Source: Paracoccaceae bacterium
GTDB lineage: Bacteria > Pseudomonadota > Alphaproteobacteria > Rhodobacterales > Rhodobacteraceae
DNA length: 46,345 nucleotides
Assembly (NCBI GenBank): GCA_902602765.1
Contig: CACKSH010000013.1
Span: 1 to 46,345 of the forward strand
Direction of reading: 5' to 3'
Shown: piece after piece, positions 26,982-35,167 of the stretch
How positions within the stretch are numbered: position 1 is the stretch's first letter
Layout: each line of letters starts with the position of its first letter
Translations under genes and position numbers: made by a program
Notes under the pieces: model-generated
The model's input: the letters and a program-made list of their open reading frames with translations, nothing else
Database searches by the model: none
Told to the model about the DNA's origin: nothing

Positions 26982-27016
26982 AAATATTGTAGAATATAGT
27001 TCTTGGAAATCGTTAA

Positions 27017-28180
27017 ATGGATAGGTCCAGATTAATCAAATTAAAATATTTTCTTTATCTATTTATTTTTGGGAGTTTAAGTGCATGTGCGAACTCACCT
27101 TTGAGTAATTTTGATTTTGATTTTCGTGGTAATTCTTTCGATACCTCCGATGCAGCCTTACAAGCCACTCAATCTAGACCTAAAGCAAACGAACTAGGCA
27201 TAATTAATTATCCTACATATCAAGTAGCTATCGCCAGAAGAGGAGATACTATTGAAACTATGGCTAGACGGCTCGGACAGGACGAAAGCGACCTAGCTAG
27301 ATATAACGGTTTGGCACAGGGACAAAGACTACGTAACGGTGAAGTACTCGCACTTCCTAAGATTTCTACTAACATCGAACAAGATTTCGCTGAAAGTGAA
27401 AAGATAGAGGAAACGACGCTTTCAAAAGATCTCAACATACTAGAACTCGCCGATACCGCTATAAAAATAGTCGGTGGCTCTGATAATAAGCGCACTAACC
27501 CGACTTCATCTGATACAAAAAACTTAGTAGACCCCGTAAAGCATAAAGTTGTGCGAGGAGAAACGGCATTTATTATATCTCGTCTTTACAATATCTCAGT
27601 TCGATCTTTAGCTGATTGGAATGGACTGGATAGCGACTATTCAGTTAGAGAAGGACAGATTCTCATTGTTCCTTTGGTTGAAAGTAAAATCGAAAAAAGT
27701 TTGAAAAAAGAAGAAATTACTTCTTTGGCTCCACCTCCGCCTAGCTCCAAAAAACCGCAACCCCGCAATATTGCCAAGCAAGAGTCAACAGAAGCATCTA
27801 ACAATCCAATATCAGTGCCCGAAAGTGGACGTATGGCTTATCCCATAGAGGGATTAATAATCAGAGAATATTCAAAGAATAAAAATGATGGAATCGACTT
27901 TACCGCTCAACCGGGTACCAGAGTAGTTGCAGCAGATACTGGAGTAGTGGCTACGGTAACTGAGGACACAAATCAAATCGCAATTGTTGTTCTTAAACAT
28001 CCCAAAAATATTTTAACGGTCTACGCAAACCTTACAAACATTCAAGTCTCTACCAATCAGAGTGTTATTCGCGGAGAAGTATTAGGAGAGATTCCTGAAG
28101 GAGATCCTCCATATCTTCACTTTGAAATTCGAGAAGGTTTTGAGAGTATAGACCCATTAAATTATCTAAACAAAGATTAA
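27017..28180 (+). CDS. nlpD: NlpD/EnvC-like lipoprotein with two LysM domains and a degenerate M23 domain
   Basis: This 387-residue protein probably activates cell-wall amidases during division. It begins with a signal peptide and a lipobox LSAC (lipidated C24). Two LysM peptidoglycan-binding domains follow (about 69-114, with RRGDTIETMARRL, and about 175-219, with VRGETAFIISRLY), then a proline-rich linker and a C-terminal LytM/M23 fold (about 272-384). Two of the zinc ligands expected of an active M23 endopeptidase are changed: N290 replaces the His of HxGID (here NDGIDF), and Y366 replaces the first His of HLHFE (here YLHFE). This matches the non-enzymatic LytM activators (EnvC, NlpD, DipM). 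The gene follows surE-pcm, as is typical. The symbol is by analogy. Confidence 0.88.
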   Translation: MDRSRLIKLKYFLYLFIFGSLSACANSPLSNFDFDFRGNSFDTSDAALQATQSRPKANELGIINYPTYQVAIARRGDTIETMARRLGQDESDLARYNGLAQGQRLRNGEVLALPKISTNIEQDFAESEKIEETTLSKDLNILELADTAIKIVGGSDNKRTNPTSSDTKNLVDPVKHKVVRGETAFIISRLYNISVRSLADWNGLDSDYSVREGQILIVPLVESKIEKSLKKEEITSLAPPPPSSKKPQPRNIAKQESTEASNNPISVPESGRMAYPIEGLIIREYSKNKNDGIDFTAQPGTRVVAADTGVVATVTEDTNQIAIVVLKHPKNILTVYANLTNIQVSTNQSVIRGEVLGEIPEGDPPYLHFEIREGFESIDPLNYLNKD

Positions 28181-28186
28181 TTATTC

Positions 28187-28200
28187 AGCACCACAGTGCT
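28187..28200. terminator. Small hairpin between convergent nlpD and DUF815 genes
   Basis: AGCAC and GTGCT form a 5-bp stem with a CACA loop in the 18-base gap between two convergent genes, reaching into the last bases of the minus-strand gene. It is followed by ATTTTAT on the plus strand and by AT-rich sequence on the minus strand, so it could serve as a short bidirectional terminator. The stem is short and the T-run poor. Confidence 0.3.
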
Positions 28201-29050
28201 ATTTTATGGCTAAGCTATGCCGTCCAGCCAGATCAAGAAAAAACTGCCAAGCAACTCTTCCAGAGCGAGATCCGCGAGTACGAGCCCATTCAGTTGCCTT
28301 AGCTTCCAGTTCTACACGATCAATCTTTAGATTATAATGTTGTGTATAGGCTTCAATAATATCAAAATATTCATCTTGAGAACAAGGATGAAACCCCAAC
28401 CATAAACCAAAACGATCTGACAAAGAAATTTTTTCTTCAACAGCTTCCGACGGATTTATCGAAGATGACCGTTCATTTTCAATCATATCTCTAGGCATCA
28501 GATGTCTCCTGTTAGATGTAGCATAAAATAAAACATTTTCTGGCCTACCCTCTAAACCGCCATCTAATATTGCTTTTAACGATTTATAATTTTGATCATC
28601 ATAACTAAAGCTCAAATCATCGCAGAATAGTATAAACTTAAATGGGAGGACTCTAAGAACTTTTAAAAGCCTACTGACTGATCCCAAATCATCCCGCTGC
28701 AATTCAACTATCTTCAGATTACAGACTTCTAAATTTATTTTTGCGTGTACGGCTTTCACTAATGAAGACTTCCCCATACCACGTGCACCCCAAAGCAACG
28801 CATTATTAGCTGGAAAACCATGCGCAAATTGCCTTGTATTGTTCAGTAAAATATCACTTACTTGATCAATACCTCTGAGTAATGAAATATCAATCGCGTT
28901 CGTTATTTCTACCGGCTCGAGATAATCCGGAGCTTTGTGCCACATAAACGCTGAGAATTCATCAAAATCAGGAAAATCTTTTTTTTTCGGCGCTAGCCGC
29001 TCTAAAGCCTCGGCAATTCTTTCAAACTGATCACTCTTTTCTGTCTTCAT
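28199..29050 (-). CDS. DUF815 AAA-type ATP-binding protein
   Basis: This 283-residue protein belongs to the DUF815 family of AAA-like ATPases. It shows Walker [17 protein letters not shown], a Walker B-like region [25 protein letters not shown] and a sensor region, followed by [20 protein letters not shown]. The biochemical role is unknown; the fold suggests remodelling or loading of a nucleic acid or protein complex, but I do not assign one. Its ATG lies 20 bases inside the end of tatC, so it is co-transcribed with the tat genes. DUF815 genes in alphaproteobacteria more often sit by yajC-secD (recalled, not checked), so the coupling to tatC may be a local arrangement. Confidence 0.83.
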   Translation of the reverse strand: MKTEKSDQFERIAEALERLAPKKKDFPDFDEFSAFMWHKAPDYLEPVEITNAIDISLLRGIDQVSDILLNNTRQFAHGFPANNALLWGARGMGKSSLVKAVHAKINLEVCNLKIVELQRDDLGSVSRLLKVLRVLPFKFILFCDDLSFSYDDQNYKSLKAILDGGLEGRPENVLFYATSNRRHLMPRDMIENERSSSINPSEAVEEKISLSDRFGLWLGFHPCSQDEYFDIIEAYTQHYNLKIDRVELEAKATEWARTRGSRSGRVAWQFFLDLAGRHSLAIK

Positions 29051-29912
29051 CGAATTCTTTCAAAATAGGATCATCAAAATCGCCTTCGTCATCGTAAAAG
29101 CCCTCTTCTTTAAGCTTCTGTTCTCGTTTCTTCTCAACACGTGAAACAAGAAAGATAGACACTTCGTATAGCCCATAAACCACGACGAAAAGAATTACCT
29201 GAGTAATGACATCGGGTGGCGTGACGAGCGCGGCCAAAACCAGTATCGCTACAACTGCATACTTTCTAACATTCCCAAGGCCCTCAGAGCTCACTAGCCC
29301 TGCTTTACCCATTAAAGTCAACAAAACAGGCAACTGAAAACACATACCGAAAGCTACTATAAATTTTATTGTTAAGCTTAGATACTCTTGAGCTGATCCC
29401 TGAAATGCAATTCCTGCTGCTGCATTATTAACGTTTTCTTCATTTAAGACACTTCCAGTTTGCTGAAAGCCTAAAAAGAAATCAAAAGCCAATGGAGTAA
29501 CTACATAATATGCGAACGCAGCACCGAGAAAAAACATAAATGGCGATGCTATAATAAACGGTAAAAAGGCGTTTTTCTCAGTTTTATACAATCCTGGGGC
29601 TACAAAGCGCCACATTTGAAAACCAATTAAAGGGAACGATAAAACTAAACCTCCCAATAGGGAAATTGAGATAGCCACAAAAAAACCTTCTTGCAGCTTT
29701 ATTAGTATAAGACCACAGTCTGAGTGCCCTCGAAGCGCCATGGCAGAGCACAACGGATGCGTTAAAAAGTCAAAAATGGGGTTCCAAATTGTGAAGCAGA
29801 TTATCATACCAATGATAAATGCGACAAAAGAATAAATTAATCTCTGACGTAACTCCGCTAAATGCTCAATAAGCGGAGCTGAGCTATCTTGTATGTCATC
29901 ATCTGCTGCCAT
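29031..29912 (-). CDS. tatC: Sec-independent protein translocase TatC
   Basis: TatC is the polytopic receptor of the twin-arginine translocon, which exports folded, often cofactor-bearing proteins. The 293-residue protein has six predicted membrane helices. The N-terminal signature [17 protein letters not shown] is the twin-arginine binding region. The first and third cytoplasmic segments, [19 protein letters not shown] and [16 protein letters not shown], carry the conserved F-P...Q...W-F-x-P-G-L pattern, and [11 protein letters not shown] precedes the last helices. A highly charged tail (about 265-293) follows. It is 10 bases after tatB and overlaps the DUF815 gene by 20 bases. Confidence 0.96.
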   Translation of the reverse strand: MAADDDIQDSSAPLIEHLAELRQRLIYSFVAFIIGMIICFTIWNPIFDFLTHPLCSAMALRGHSDCGLILIKLQEGFFVAISISLLGGLVLSFPLIGFQMWRFVAPGLYKTEKNAFLPFIIASPFMFFLGAAFAYYVVTPLAFDFFLGFQQTGSVLNEENVNNAAAGIAFQGSAQEYLSLTIKFIVAFGMCFQLPVLLTLMGKAGLVSSEGLGNVRKYAVVAILVLAALVTPPDVITQVILFVVVYGLYEVSIFLVSRVEKKREQKLKEEGFYDDEGDFDDPILKEFDEDRKE

Positions 29913-29922
29913 TACCTTGTCT

Positions 29923-30378
29923 TCAATCCTTCAGACTGCTCGTTTTTTTAGCTTTTGCTGATTTTCGCTTTGTTGATCCCTTTTTATCCGAATTTTGAAC
30001 CTTTTCATTATGCAAATTATCTTTGGCTTTTTTTTCTGCGTGCTCTCTTATTTTCTTAGCCTGTTCAGCTCGCTCGCCAGCTAATCGACCCGTCTCTGTT
30101 TCGGGATCGTAAGTCGCGTATTCTGTCGCAGCATTTTTCACTGCATCAACACTAGATTTTAGAGGGTTGGCTGCAGAACGAATTGTCGATGATATATCCC
30201 CTACACCAGCGTCATCTGCAGCACTATTCATAGCTCGCGAAAATTCACGAGCCATCCCTCTAATTTTACCGACGAATTGCCCTGCCTTCCTGAACAGTAC
30301 AGGAAGTTCTTTTGGCCCGACTACTATTAGAGCGACTATTCCGATAAGAAGTAGCTCGGTCCAACCTAAGTCAAACAT
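29923..30378 (-). CDS. tatB: Sec-independent protein translocase TatB
   Basis: TatB joins TatC in substrate recognition. The 151-residue protein has the single N-terminal membrane helix with [19 protein letters not shown], the conserved GPKELP hinge, the amphipathic helix [20 protein letters not shown], and a long charged tail rich in Lys, Ala and Glu. The hinge and GWTEL distinguish TatB from TatA. It lies five bases after tatA and 10 bases before tatC. Confidence 0.94.
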   Translation of the reverse strand: MFDLGWTELLLIGIVALIVVGPKELPVLFRKAGQFVGKIRGMAREFSRAMNSAADDAGVGDISSTIRSAANPLKSSVDAVKNAATEYATYDPETETGRLAGERAEQAKKIREHAEKKAKDNLHNEKVQNSDKKGSTKRKSAKAKKTSSLKD

Positions 30379-30383
30379 TGGAA

Positions 30384-30599
30384 CTAGACCTTATCTTTTT
30401 CGGTCTCTGGCGTAATGTCCTTAGCAGTCTCTGAAGTTTCCTCTTCAAGGCCTTTTTTACTGTCATCAACACCTTTTTTAAATGCTGTAATACCTTTACC
30501 AACCTCACCCATCAACGAGCTTATTTTACCACGGCCAAATAGCACCAGTACAACTACCGCAATAAGTAAGATACCAGGAAGTCCAATATTGTTAAGCAT
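30384..30599 (-). CDS. tatA: Sec-independent protein translocase TatA
   Basis: TatA oligomerises to form the translocating element of the Tat system. I choose the ATG at 30599 ([20 protein letters not shown]), 71 residues, because AAGGA stands eight bases upstream; an in-frame upstream start at 30632 would add eleven residues before the membrane helix. The protein has a short N-terminus, one membrane helix, the FGRGKI hinge (which plays the role of the FGxxKLP motif), an amphipathic helix ([17 protein letters not shown]) and an acidic/lysine-rich tail. It heads the tatA-tatB-tatC-DUF815 run. Confidence 0.92.
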   Translation of the reverse strand: MLNNIGLPGILLIAVVVLVLFGRGKISSLMGEVGKGITAFKKGVDDSKKGLEEETSETAKDITPETEKDKV

Positions 30600-30721
30600 C
30601 TCAACGATCCTTTTACTCTGAGGGCTATTCACCCTCTTGTTTCATCTATCATATTTAGTTGTTAATGCTCAGTTATCAAAGAGGCAACACAATAAAATAG
30701 TTTTTTTTGTTCTATATTTTA

Positions 30722-31804
30722 CTATTCAGGGAAAACAAAACATCGATCTCGTGGGACAGTAAGCCATAAGGGCTGACCAACTTTTGGTAAAAATACACTT
30801 GGGACCGTAACTTTAAAAATACTATTGTCGAAATCCATTCTAAATTCCACCAGGCTTTCATTTCCGAGAAATCTAGCACGCACGACGCAACCTCTAGCTG
30901 CAATACCCATCGAAACTGTAGGTAAAGGGCCTTTCCCCTCTCTATCAAAATCTATTCTAACATGCTGAGGTCTGATGACAATCTCTACATGGGTGCCATC
31001 AGCTAATCCAGGTGCAAAAAACTGACCAAATGGTGAATTTGCCAGTGCACCGTTTACCTTAGATTTTATAATATTTGCATCAGAGAAAAATGCTACAGCA
31101 GCTCGGTCCACTGGAGCATTATATAGATTGTACGGCGCACCCATCTGAACAATTTTTCCACTTCTCATTAATGCTATTTCATCAGCCATTTTCATAGCCT
31201 CCTCAGGCTCATGGGTAACCAGCAGAACTGCAGTCTCCTCTGATTTCAAAATCTCTAAAGTTTCATCTCTAATATCGTCTCGAAGACGCTTGTCTAAACC
31301 AGAAAATGGCTCATCCATAAGCATTATACGAGGCTTAGGCGCAAGTGCACGAACAAGAGCAACGCGTTGTTGCTCACCACCAGACAGTTCATGGGGATAA
31401 TTATCACATTTCGAACTCAGGCCAACCTTTGAAAGAAGGTCATAAGCCTTCTCTCTAATGTTTTCACTGGTTTTAGCTATACCAAATCCAACATTTTGCC
31501 AAACAGTCATATGAGGAAATAAGGCAAAGTCCTGAAAAATCAGGCCAATGTAACGTTTCTCCGGTGGCTCACTAAACCCAGAGTCACACACCATTTGACC
31601 ATCGACCCAAACTTCTCCAGAAGATTGATTTTCGACACCAGCAATCATTCTAAGAATTGTAGATTTCCCACAACCAGATGGGCCCAAAAGACAAGTTATT
31701 TGTCCAGGGAAAACGCTTAATGAAATATCATCTATTACTTTAGTATTATTGTATACTTTGGTAAGTGACTTAACTTCTAAACGCGGAATTAAGGTTTTCG
31801 TCAA
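30722..31804 (-). CDS. ABC transporter ATP-binding protein, FbpC-like (iron/TOBE type)
   Basis: This 360-residue protein is an ATPase of the importer class resembling the ferric-ion FbpC group. It shows Walker A LLGPSGCGKST, Q-loop IFQDFALFPHMTVWQNV, signature LSGGEQQRVALVRALA, Walker B IMLMDEPFSGLD and switch histidine VTHEP, then a TOBE-type C-terminal domain (about 235-360). I take the TTG at 31804 as start because AGAGG lies eight bases upstream; the frame stays open to 31915 without such a site. No periplasmic binding protein or permease is adjacent, so the transport partner and substrate are unknown; putrescine, thiamine or phosphonate carriers share the architecture. The tatA start lies about 120 bases downstream. 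Confidence 0.83.
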   Translation of the reverse strand: MTKTLIPRLEVKSLTKVYNNTKVIDDISLSVFPGQITCLLGPSGCGKSTILRMIAGVENQSSGEVWVDGQMVCDSGFSEPPEKRYIGLIFQDFALFPHMTVWQNVGFGIAKTSENIREKAYDLLSKVGLSSKCDNYPHELSGGEQQRVALVRALAPKPRIMLMDEPFSGLDKRLRDDIRDETLEILKSEETAVLLVTHEPEEAMKMADEIALMRSGKIVQMGAPYNLYNAPVDRAAVAFFSDANIIKSKVNGALANSPFGQFFAPGLADGTHVEIVIRPQHVRIDFDREGKGPLPTVSMGIAARGCVVRARFLGNESLVEFRMDFDNSIFKVTVPSVFLPKVGQPLWLTVPRDRCFVFPE

Positions 31805-32016
31805 AAAACAACCTCTGTAAAACTTAATCCAAAACAACGACAGAAATTTAACAGGGATATAACTAACGTGCAACCTGCTCCTATTTTGAAAGTATTTTCC
31901 AAATACGGTCTGCATTCAAAATGCTTTCTATAAATCTGCTGTTAAAAAAAATAATCTATGCTATAGAATTCTTTGATTGGGTTGCCTTTTAAATTACCGT
32001 AAGTTATCGCAATTTA

Positions 32017-33630
32017 ATGTCTAGTAATCCTAATACCTCAATCACACATGATAACGAAGTTTTTCGCAGAAGAACTTTTGCTATTATTTCCCATCCCGAT
32101 GCAGGTAAAACAACACTCACCGAAAAATTTCTCTTGTACGGAGGTGCTATTCAATTAGCGGGGCAAGTTCGAGCAAAAGGCGAAGCACGGCGAACTAGGT
32201 CAGATTTCATGCAAATGGAAAAAGATCGGGGAATATCTGTATCAGCGTCAGCAATGTCATTTGATTTTGATAGTTATAGATACAATTTGGTTGATACCCC
32301 CGGACACAGTGATTTCTCTGAGGATACCTACAGAACATTAACAGCGGTAGACTCGGCCATTATGGTGATTGATGGGGCAAAAGGCGTAGAAAGCCAAACT
32401 AGAAAGCTGTTTGAAGTTTGCCGGTTGAGGGATTTACCCATATTTACCTTTTGCAATAAAATGGATCGTGAAAGCCGAGATACCTTTGAAATTATCGATG
32501 AGATACAAGAAAACTTAGCAATAGACGTCACCCCAGCCAGTTGGCCAATTGGAATGGGGTCAAGTTTTTTAGGTTGCTACGATCTAATAAATGATAGGCT
32601 TGAGTTAATGGATAGGGCCGATAAAAACCGTCTGGGTGAAAGTATTAAAATTAAAGGTCTAAATGATCCGGAAATAGACAAATATATTCCAAGTGAACTC
32701 AAAAAAAAGCTGGTAGAGGAAGTTGAAATGGCGAAAGAGCTTCTACCCCCGCTTGACACACAATCATTACTCGAAGGGCATCTGACACCTATTTGGTTCG
32801 GATCCGCAATGAACAGTTTTGGTGTAAAAGAACTGATGAAAGGAATTGCAAATTTTGGGCCAGTTCCACAAATACAATCAGCGGTTCCAAGGCCAATAAA
32901 ACCGTCAGAAAAAGAAGTATCCGGCTTCGTATTTAAGGTGCAGGCTAATATGGATCCAAAGCATCGCGATAGGGTGGCGTTCGTGCGTCTGGCATCAGGA
33001 CACTTTAAGCGAGGAATGAAACTTACCCACGTACGAACAAAAAAAGTTATGGCAGTATCAAACCCTGTGCTCTTCCTGGCCTCAGACAGATCACTTGCGG
33101 AGGAAGCATGGGCGGGCGACATTATAGGCATCCCTAATCATGGACAATTACGAATAGGCGATACTCTCACAGAAGGTGAATTATTGCAGGTCAAAGGGAT
33201 TCCTTCCTTCGCCCCTGAGCTTTTACAGAATTGTTTGTCACTAGATCCTATGAAGACGAAACATCTAGAAAAAGCACTTTTTCAATTTGCCGAGGAAGGT
33301 GCTGCAAAAATATTTAAACCGACTTACGGGTCTGGATATATTGTCGGTGTCGTTGGACCACTACAATTTGAAGTGCTTGAGAGCCGTATAAAAATGGAGT
33401 ACGGATTGCCCGTGCGCTTTGAGGTGAGCCAGTTCAAATCGGCATGTTGGATTTCGGGCGAAAAGCAAGAATTAGATAAACTTTATTCTGAGAATAAACA
33501 ACACGTGGCCTTAGATAGCGATGGGGATGGTGTCTTTCTCTCAAGGTTGCAATGGGACTTTGATCGAATAGCCCGAGACTATCCTGCCGTAAAGATATCT
33601 AAAACAAAAGAGCTCACACTTACAAATTAG
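32017..33630 (+). CDS. prfC: Peptide chain release factor 3 (RF3)
   Basis: RF3 is a GTPase that recycles RF1 and RF2 from the ribosome after termination. The 537-residue protein has the P-loop SHPDAGKTTLTEKFLLYGG, the G2 region RTRSDFMQMEKDRGISVSA, G3 DTPGHSDFSEDTYRTL and G4 NKMDRES, followed by the RF3-specific domains II and III (for example PVLFLASDRSLAEEAWAGDI). MQMEKDRGISV and the length separate it from EF-G and from RF3-like Tet proteins. I saw no good ribosome-binding site before the ATG. The 212-base gap upstream holds the divergent promoters of this gene and the ABC ATPase; I could not pin down its -10/-35. Confidence 0.94.
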   Translation: MSSNPNTSITHDNEVFRRRTFAIISHPDAGKTTLTEKFLLYGGAIQLAGQVRAKGEARRTRSDFMQMEKDRGISVSASAMSFDFDSYRYNLVDTPGHSDFSEDTYRTLTAVDSAIMVIDGAKGVESQTRKLFEVCRLRDLPIFTFCNKMDRESRDTFEIIDEIQENLAIDVTPASWPIGMGSSFLGCYDLINDRLELMDRADKNRLGESIKIKGLNDPEIDKYIPSELKKKLVEEVEMAKELLPPLDTQSLLEGHLTPIWFGSAMNSFGVKELMKGIANFGPVPQIQSAVPRPIKPSEKEVSGFVFKVQANMDPKHRDRVAFVRLASGHFKRGMKLTHVRTKKVMAVSNPVLFLASDRSLAEEAWAGDIIGIPNHGQLRIGDTLTEGELLQVKGIPSFAPELLQNCLSLDPMKTKHLEKALFQFAEEGAAKIFKPTYGSGYIVGVVGPLQFEVLESRIKMEYGLPVRFEVSQFKSACWISGEKQELDKLYSENKQHVALDSDGDGVFLSRLQWDFDRIARDYPAVKISKTKELTLTN

Positions 33631-33640
33631 TATCTTTTTT

Positions 33641-33670
33641 AGGGTCAAGATTGACCTTTACTTTATTTTT
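33641..33670 (+). terminator. Intrinsic terminator after prfC
   Basis: A 7-bp stem AGGGTCA/TGACCTT (one G-T pair) with an AGAT loop at 33641-33658 is followed by TACTTTATTTTT to 33670, 11 bases after the prfC stop. It fits a Rho-independent terminator separating prfC from the downstream helicase gene. Confidence 0.5.
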
Positions 33671-33762
33671 GGATATTACCCCGCAAAATGGACTTATCAG
33701 GAACCAAAGTTATTGAAACTATTTATTTACCGCCTGCGCTCTGAATAAAACGTAATTTATTT

Positions 33763-35127
33763 ATGGCGATATTTTCAGATCTAAAATTAAACCCAAAAAT
33801 CCTGAATGCGATTGAAGACGTTGGCTACAAAGAGCCGACGCCAATTCAGTTACAAGCAATCCCCGCAGCACTAGAGGGCAAGGATGTATTGGGTATTGCC
33901 CAAACAGGCACAGGTAAAACGGCAAGTTTCACGTTGCCAATGATTCATTTATTAGCTCGTGGACGGGCCAGAGCTCGCATGCCAAGATCACTTGTTCTTT
34001 GCCCAACTAGAGAATTGGCGGCTCAGGTAGCCGAAAACTTTGAACTATATTCAAAGAATTTGAAGCTTACTAAAGCATTACTGATTGGTGGAGTATCGTT
34101 CAAAGAGCAAGACCAACTAATAGACAAGGGTGTAGACGTGTTAATTGCTACTCCAGGACGCCTTTTGGATCATTTTGAACGCGGTAAATTGCTGCTTACT
34201 GGGGTTCAAATTATGGTCGTTGATGAGGCGGATAGAATGTTAGATATGGGGTTTATACCTGATATCGAGCGTATTTTCAATCTGACCCCTTTTACCCGTC
34301 AAACACTATTTTTTTCCGCAACAATGGCCGCTGAAATAGAAAGGTTAACCAATACTTTTTTATCGGCACCCTTGCGTGTAGAAGTCGCTCGACAGGCATC
34401 CGCTTCCGAAACTATTAAGCAAAGCGTAGTTTTATTTAAGCCATCACGAAAAGATCGTGAGGGTACTGAAAAACGAAAAGTTTTGCGAGACATGATACTT
34501 AACGAAGGGAAGGTTTGTAAAAATGCAATTATATTTTGCAATCGTAAGAGTGACGTGGACATCTGTGCAAAATCATTAAAAAAATACGGATTTAATGCAG
34601 CACCAATTCACGGAGATTTAGATCAGAAACATCGAACTGACACACTTGAGGATTTCAGAACTGGATCTCTTCAATTTCTTGTAGCATCCGATGTAGCAGC
34701 TCGCGGATTAGATATTCCAAGCGTAAGCCATGTTTATAATTTTGACGTACCAACCAATGCAGAAGATTATGTTCATCGTATTGGCAGAACAGGACGAGCA
34801 GGTCGTAATGGGAAAGCATTAATGATCTCTACACCGCGAGACGAGAAAAACTTTAAGGCTATCGAAAAGCTAATTCAGCTCGAAATTCCGATAAATGATA
34901 GTTATTCTCTCGTTAAGATACTTAGTGACGAGAAAAAAGCTAATAAAAAGGAGCTTAAAAACACTCCCCAAGGCAAAACAAATGTAAAAGGTAATAAGCC
35001 TACTTATGGTTTGTCCAAGTCCGACGTGACAAATCATAATAAACCAGCTAATTCATCAGAAGCAGACAATGAATTTGAGCTACCAAATTTTATTACCAAA
35101 AGTTTCGTGGAGAGACTTACTGCTTAA
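33763..35127 (+). CDS. rhlE: DEAD-box RNA helicase, RhlE type
   Basis: ATP-dependent RNA helicases of this family unwind short duplexes in ribosome assembly and RNA decay. The 454-residue protein has all the core motifs in order: the Q motif (PTPIQLQAIPAALEG), AQTGTGKTASF, PTRELAAQV, GGVSF, TPGRLLDH, VDEADRMLDMGF, FFSATM, IIFCNRK, ARGLDIPSVSHVYNFD and HRIGRTGRAGRNG. The RhlE-like ARMPRSLVLCPTREL spacing and the short lysine/asparagine-rich tail support that subgroup. It converges on the RNase J gene with 40 bases between. RhlE versus another DEAD subtype is not certain. Confidence 0.9.
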   Translation: MAIFSDLKLNPKILNAIEDVGYKEPTPIQLQAIPAALEGKDVLGIAQTGTGKTASFTLPMIHLLARGRARARMPRSLVLCPTRELAAQVAENFELYSKNLKLTKALLIGGVSFKEQDQLIDKGVDVLIATPGRLLDHFERGKLLLTGVQIMVVDEADRMLDMGFIPDIERIFNLTPFTRQTLFFSATMAAEIERLTNTFLSAPLRVEVARQASASETIKQSVVLFKPSRKDREGTEKRKVLRDMILNEGKVCKNAIIFCNRKSDVDICAKSLKKYGFNAAPIHGDLDQKHRTDTLEDFRTGSLQFLVASDVAARGLDIPSVSHVYNFDVPTNAEDYVHRIGRTGRAGRNGKALMISTPRDEKNFKAIEKLIQLEIPINDSYSLVKILSDEKKANKKELKNTPQGKTNVKGNKPTYGLSKSDVTNHNKPANSSEADNEFELPNFITKSFVERLTA

Positions 35128-35167
35128 ACTATACTATATATACTTTTCAAATAGTTAAAGTTCTACT

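Noticed and set aside
32577-33131. 184-codon minus-strand open frame opposite prfC
   Set aside because: Antisense shadow of a strongly conserved gene; low-complexity composition and no family motif.
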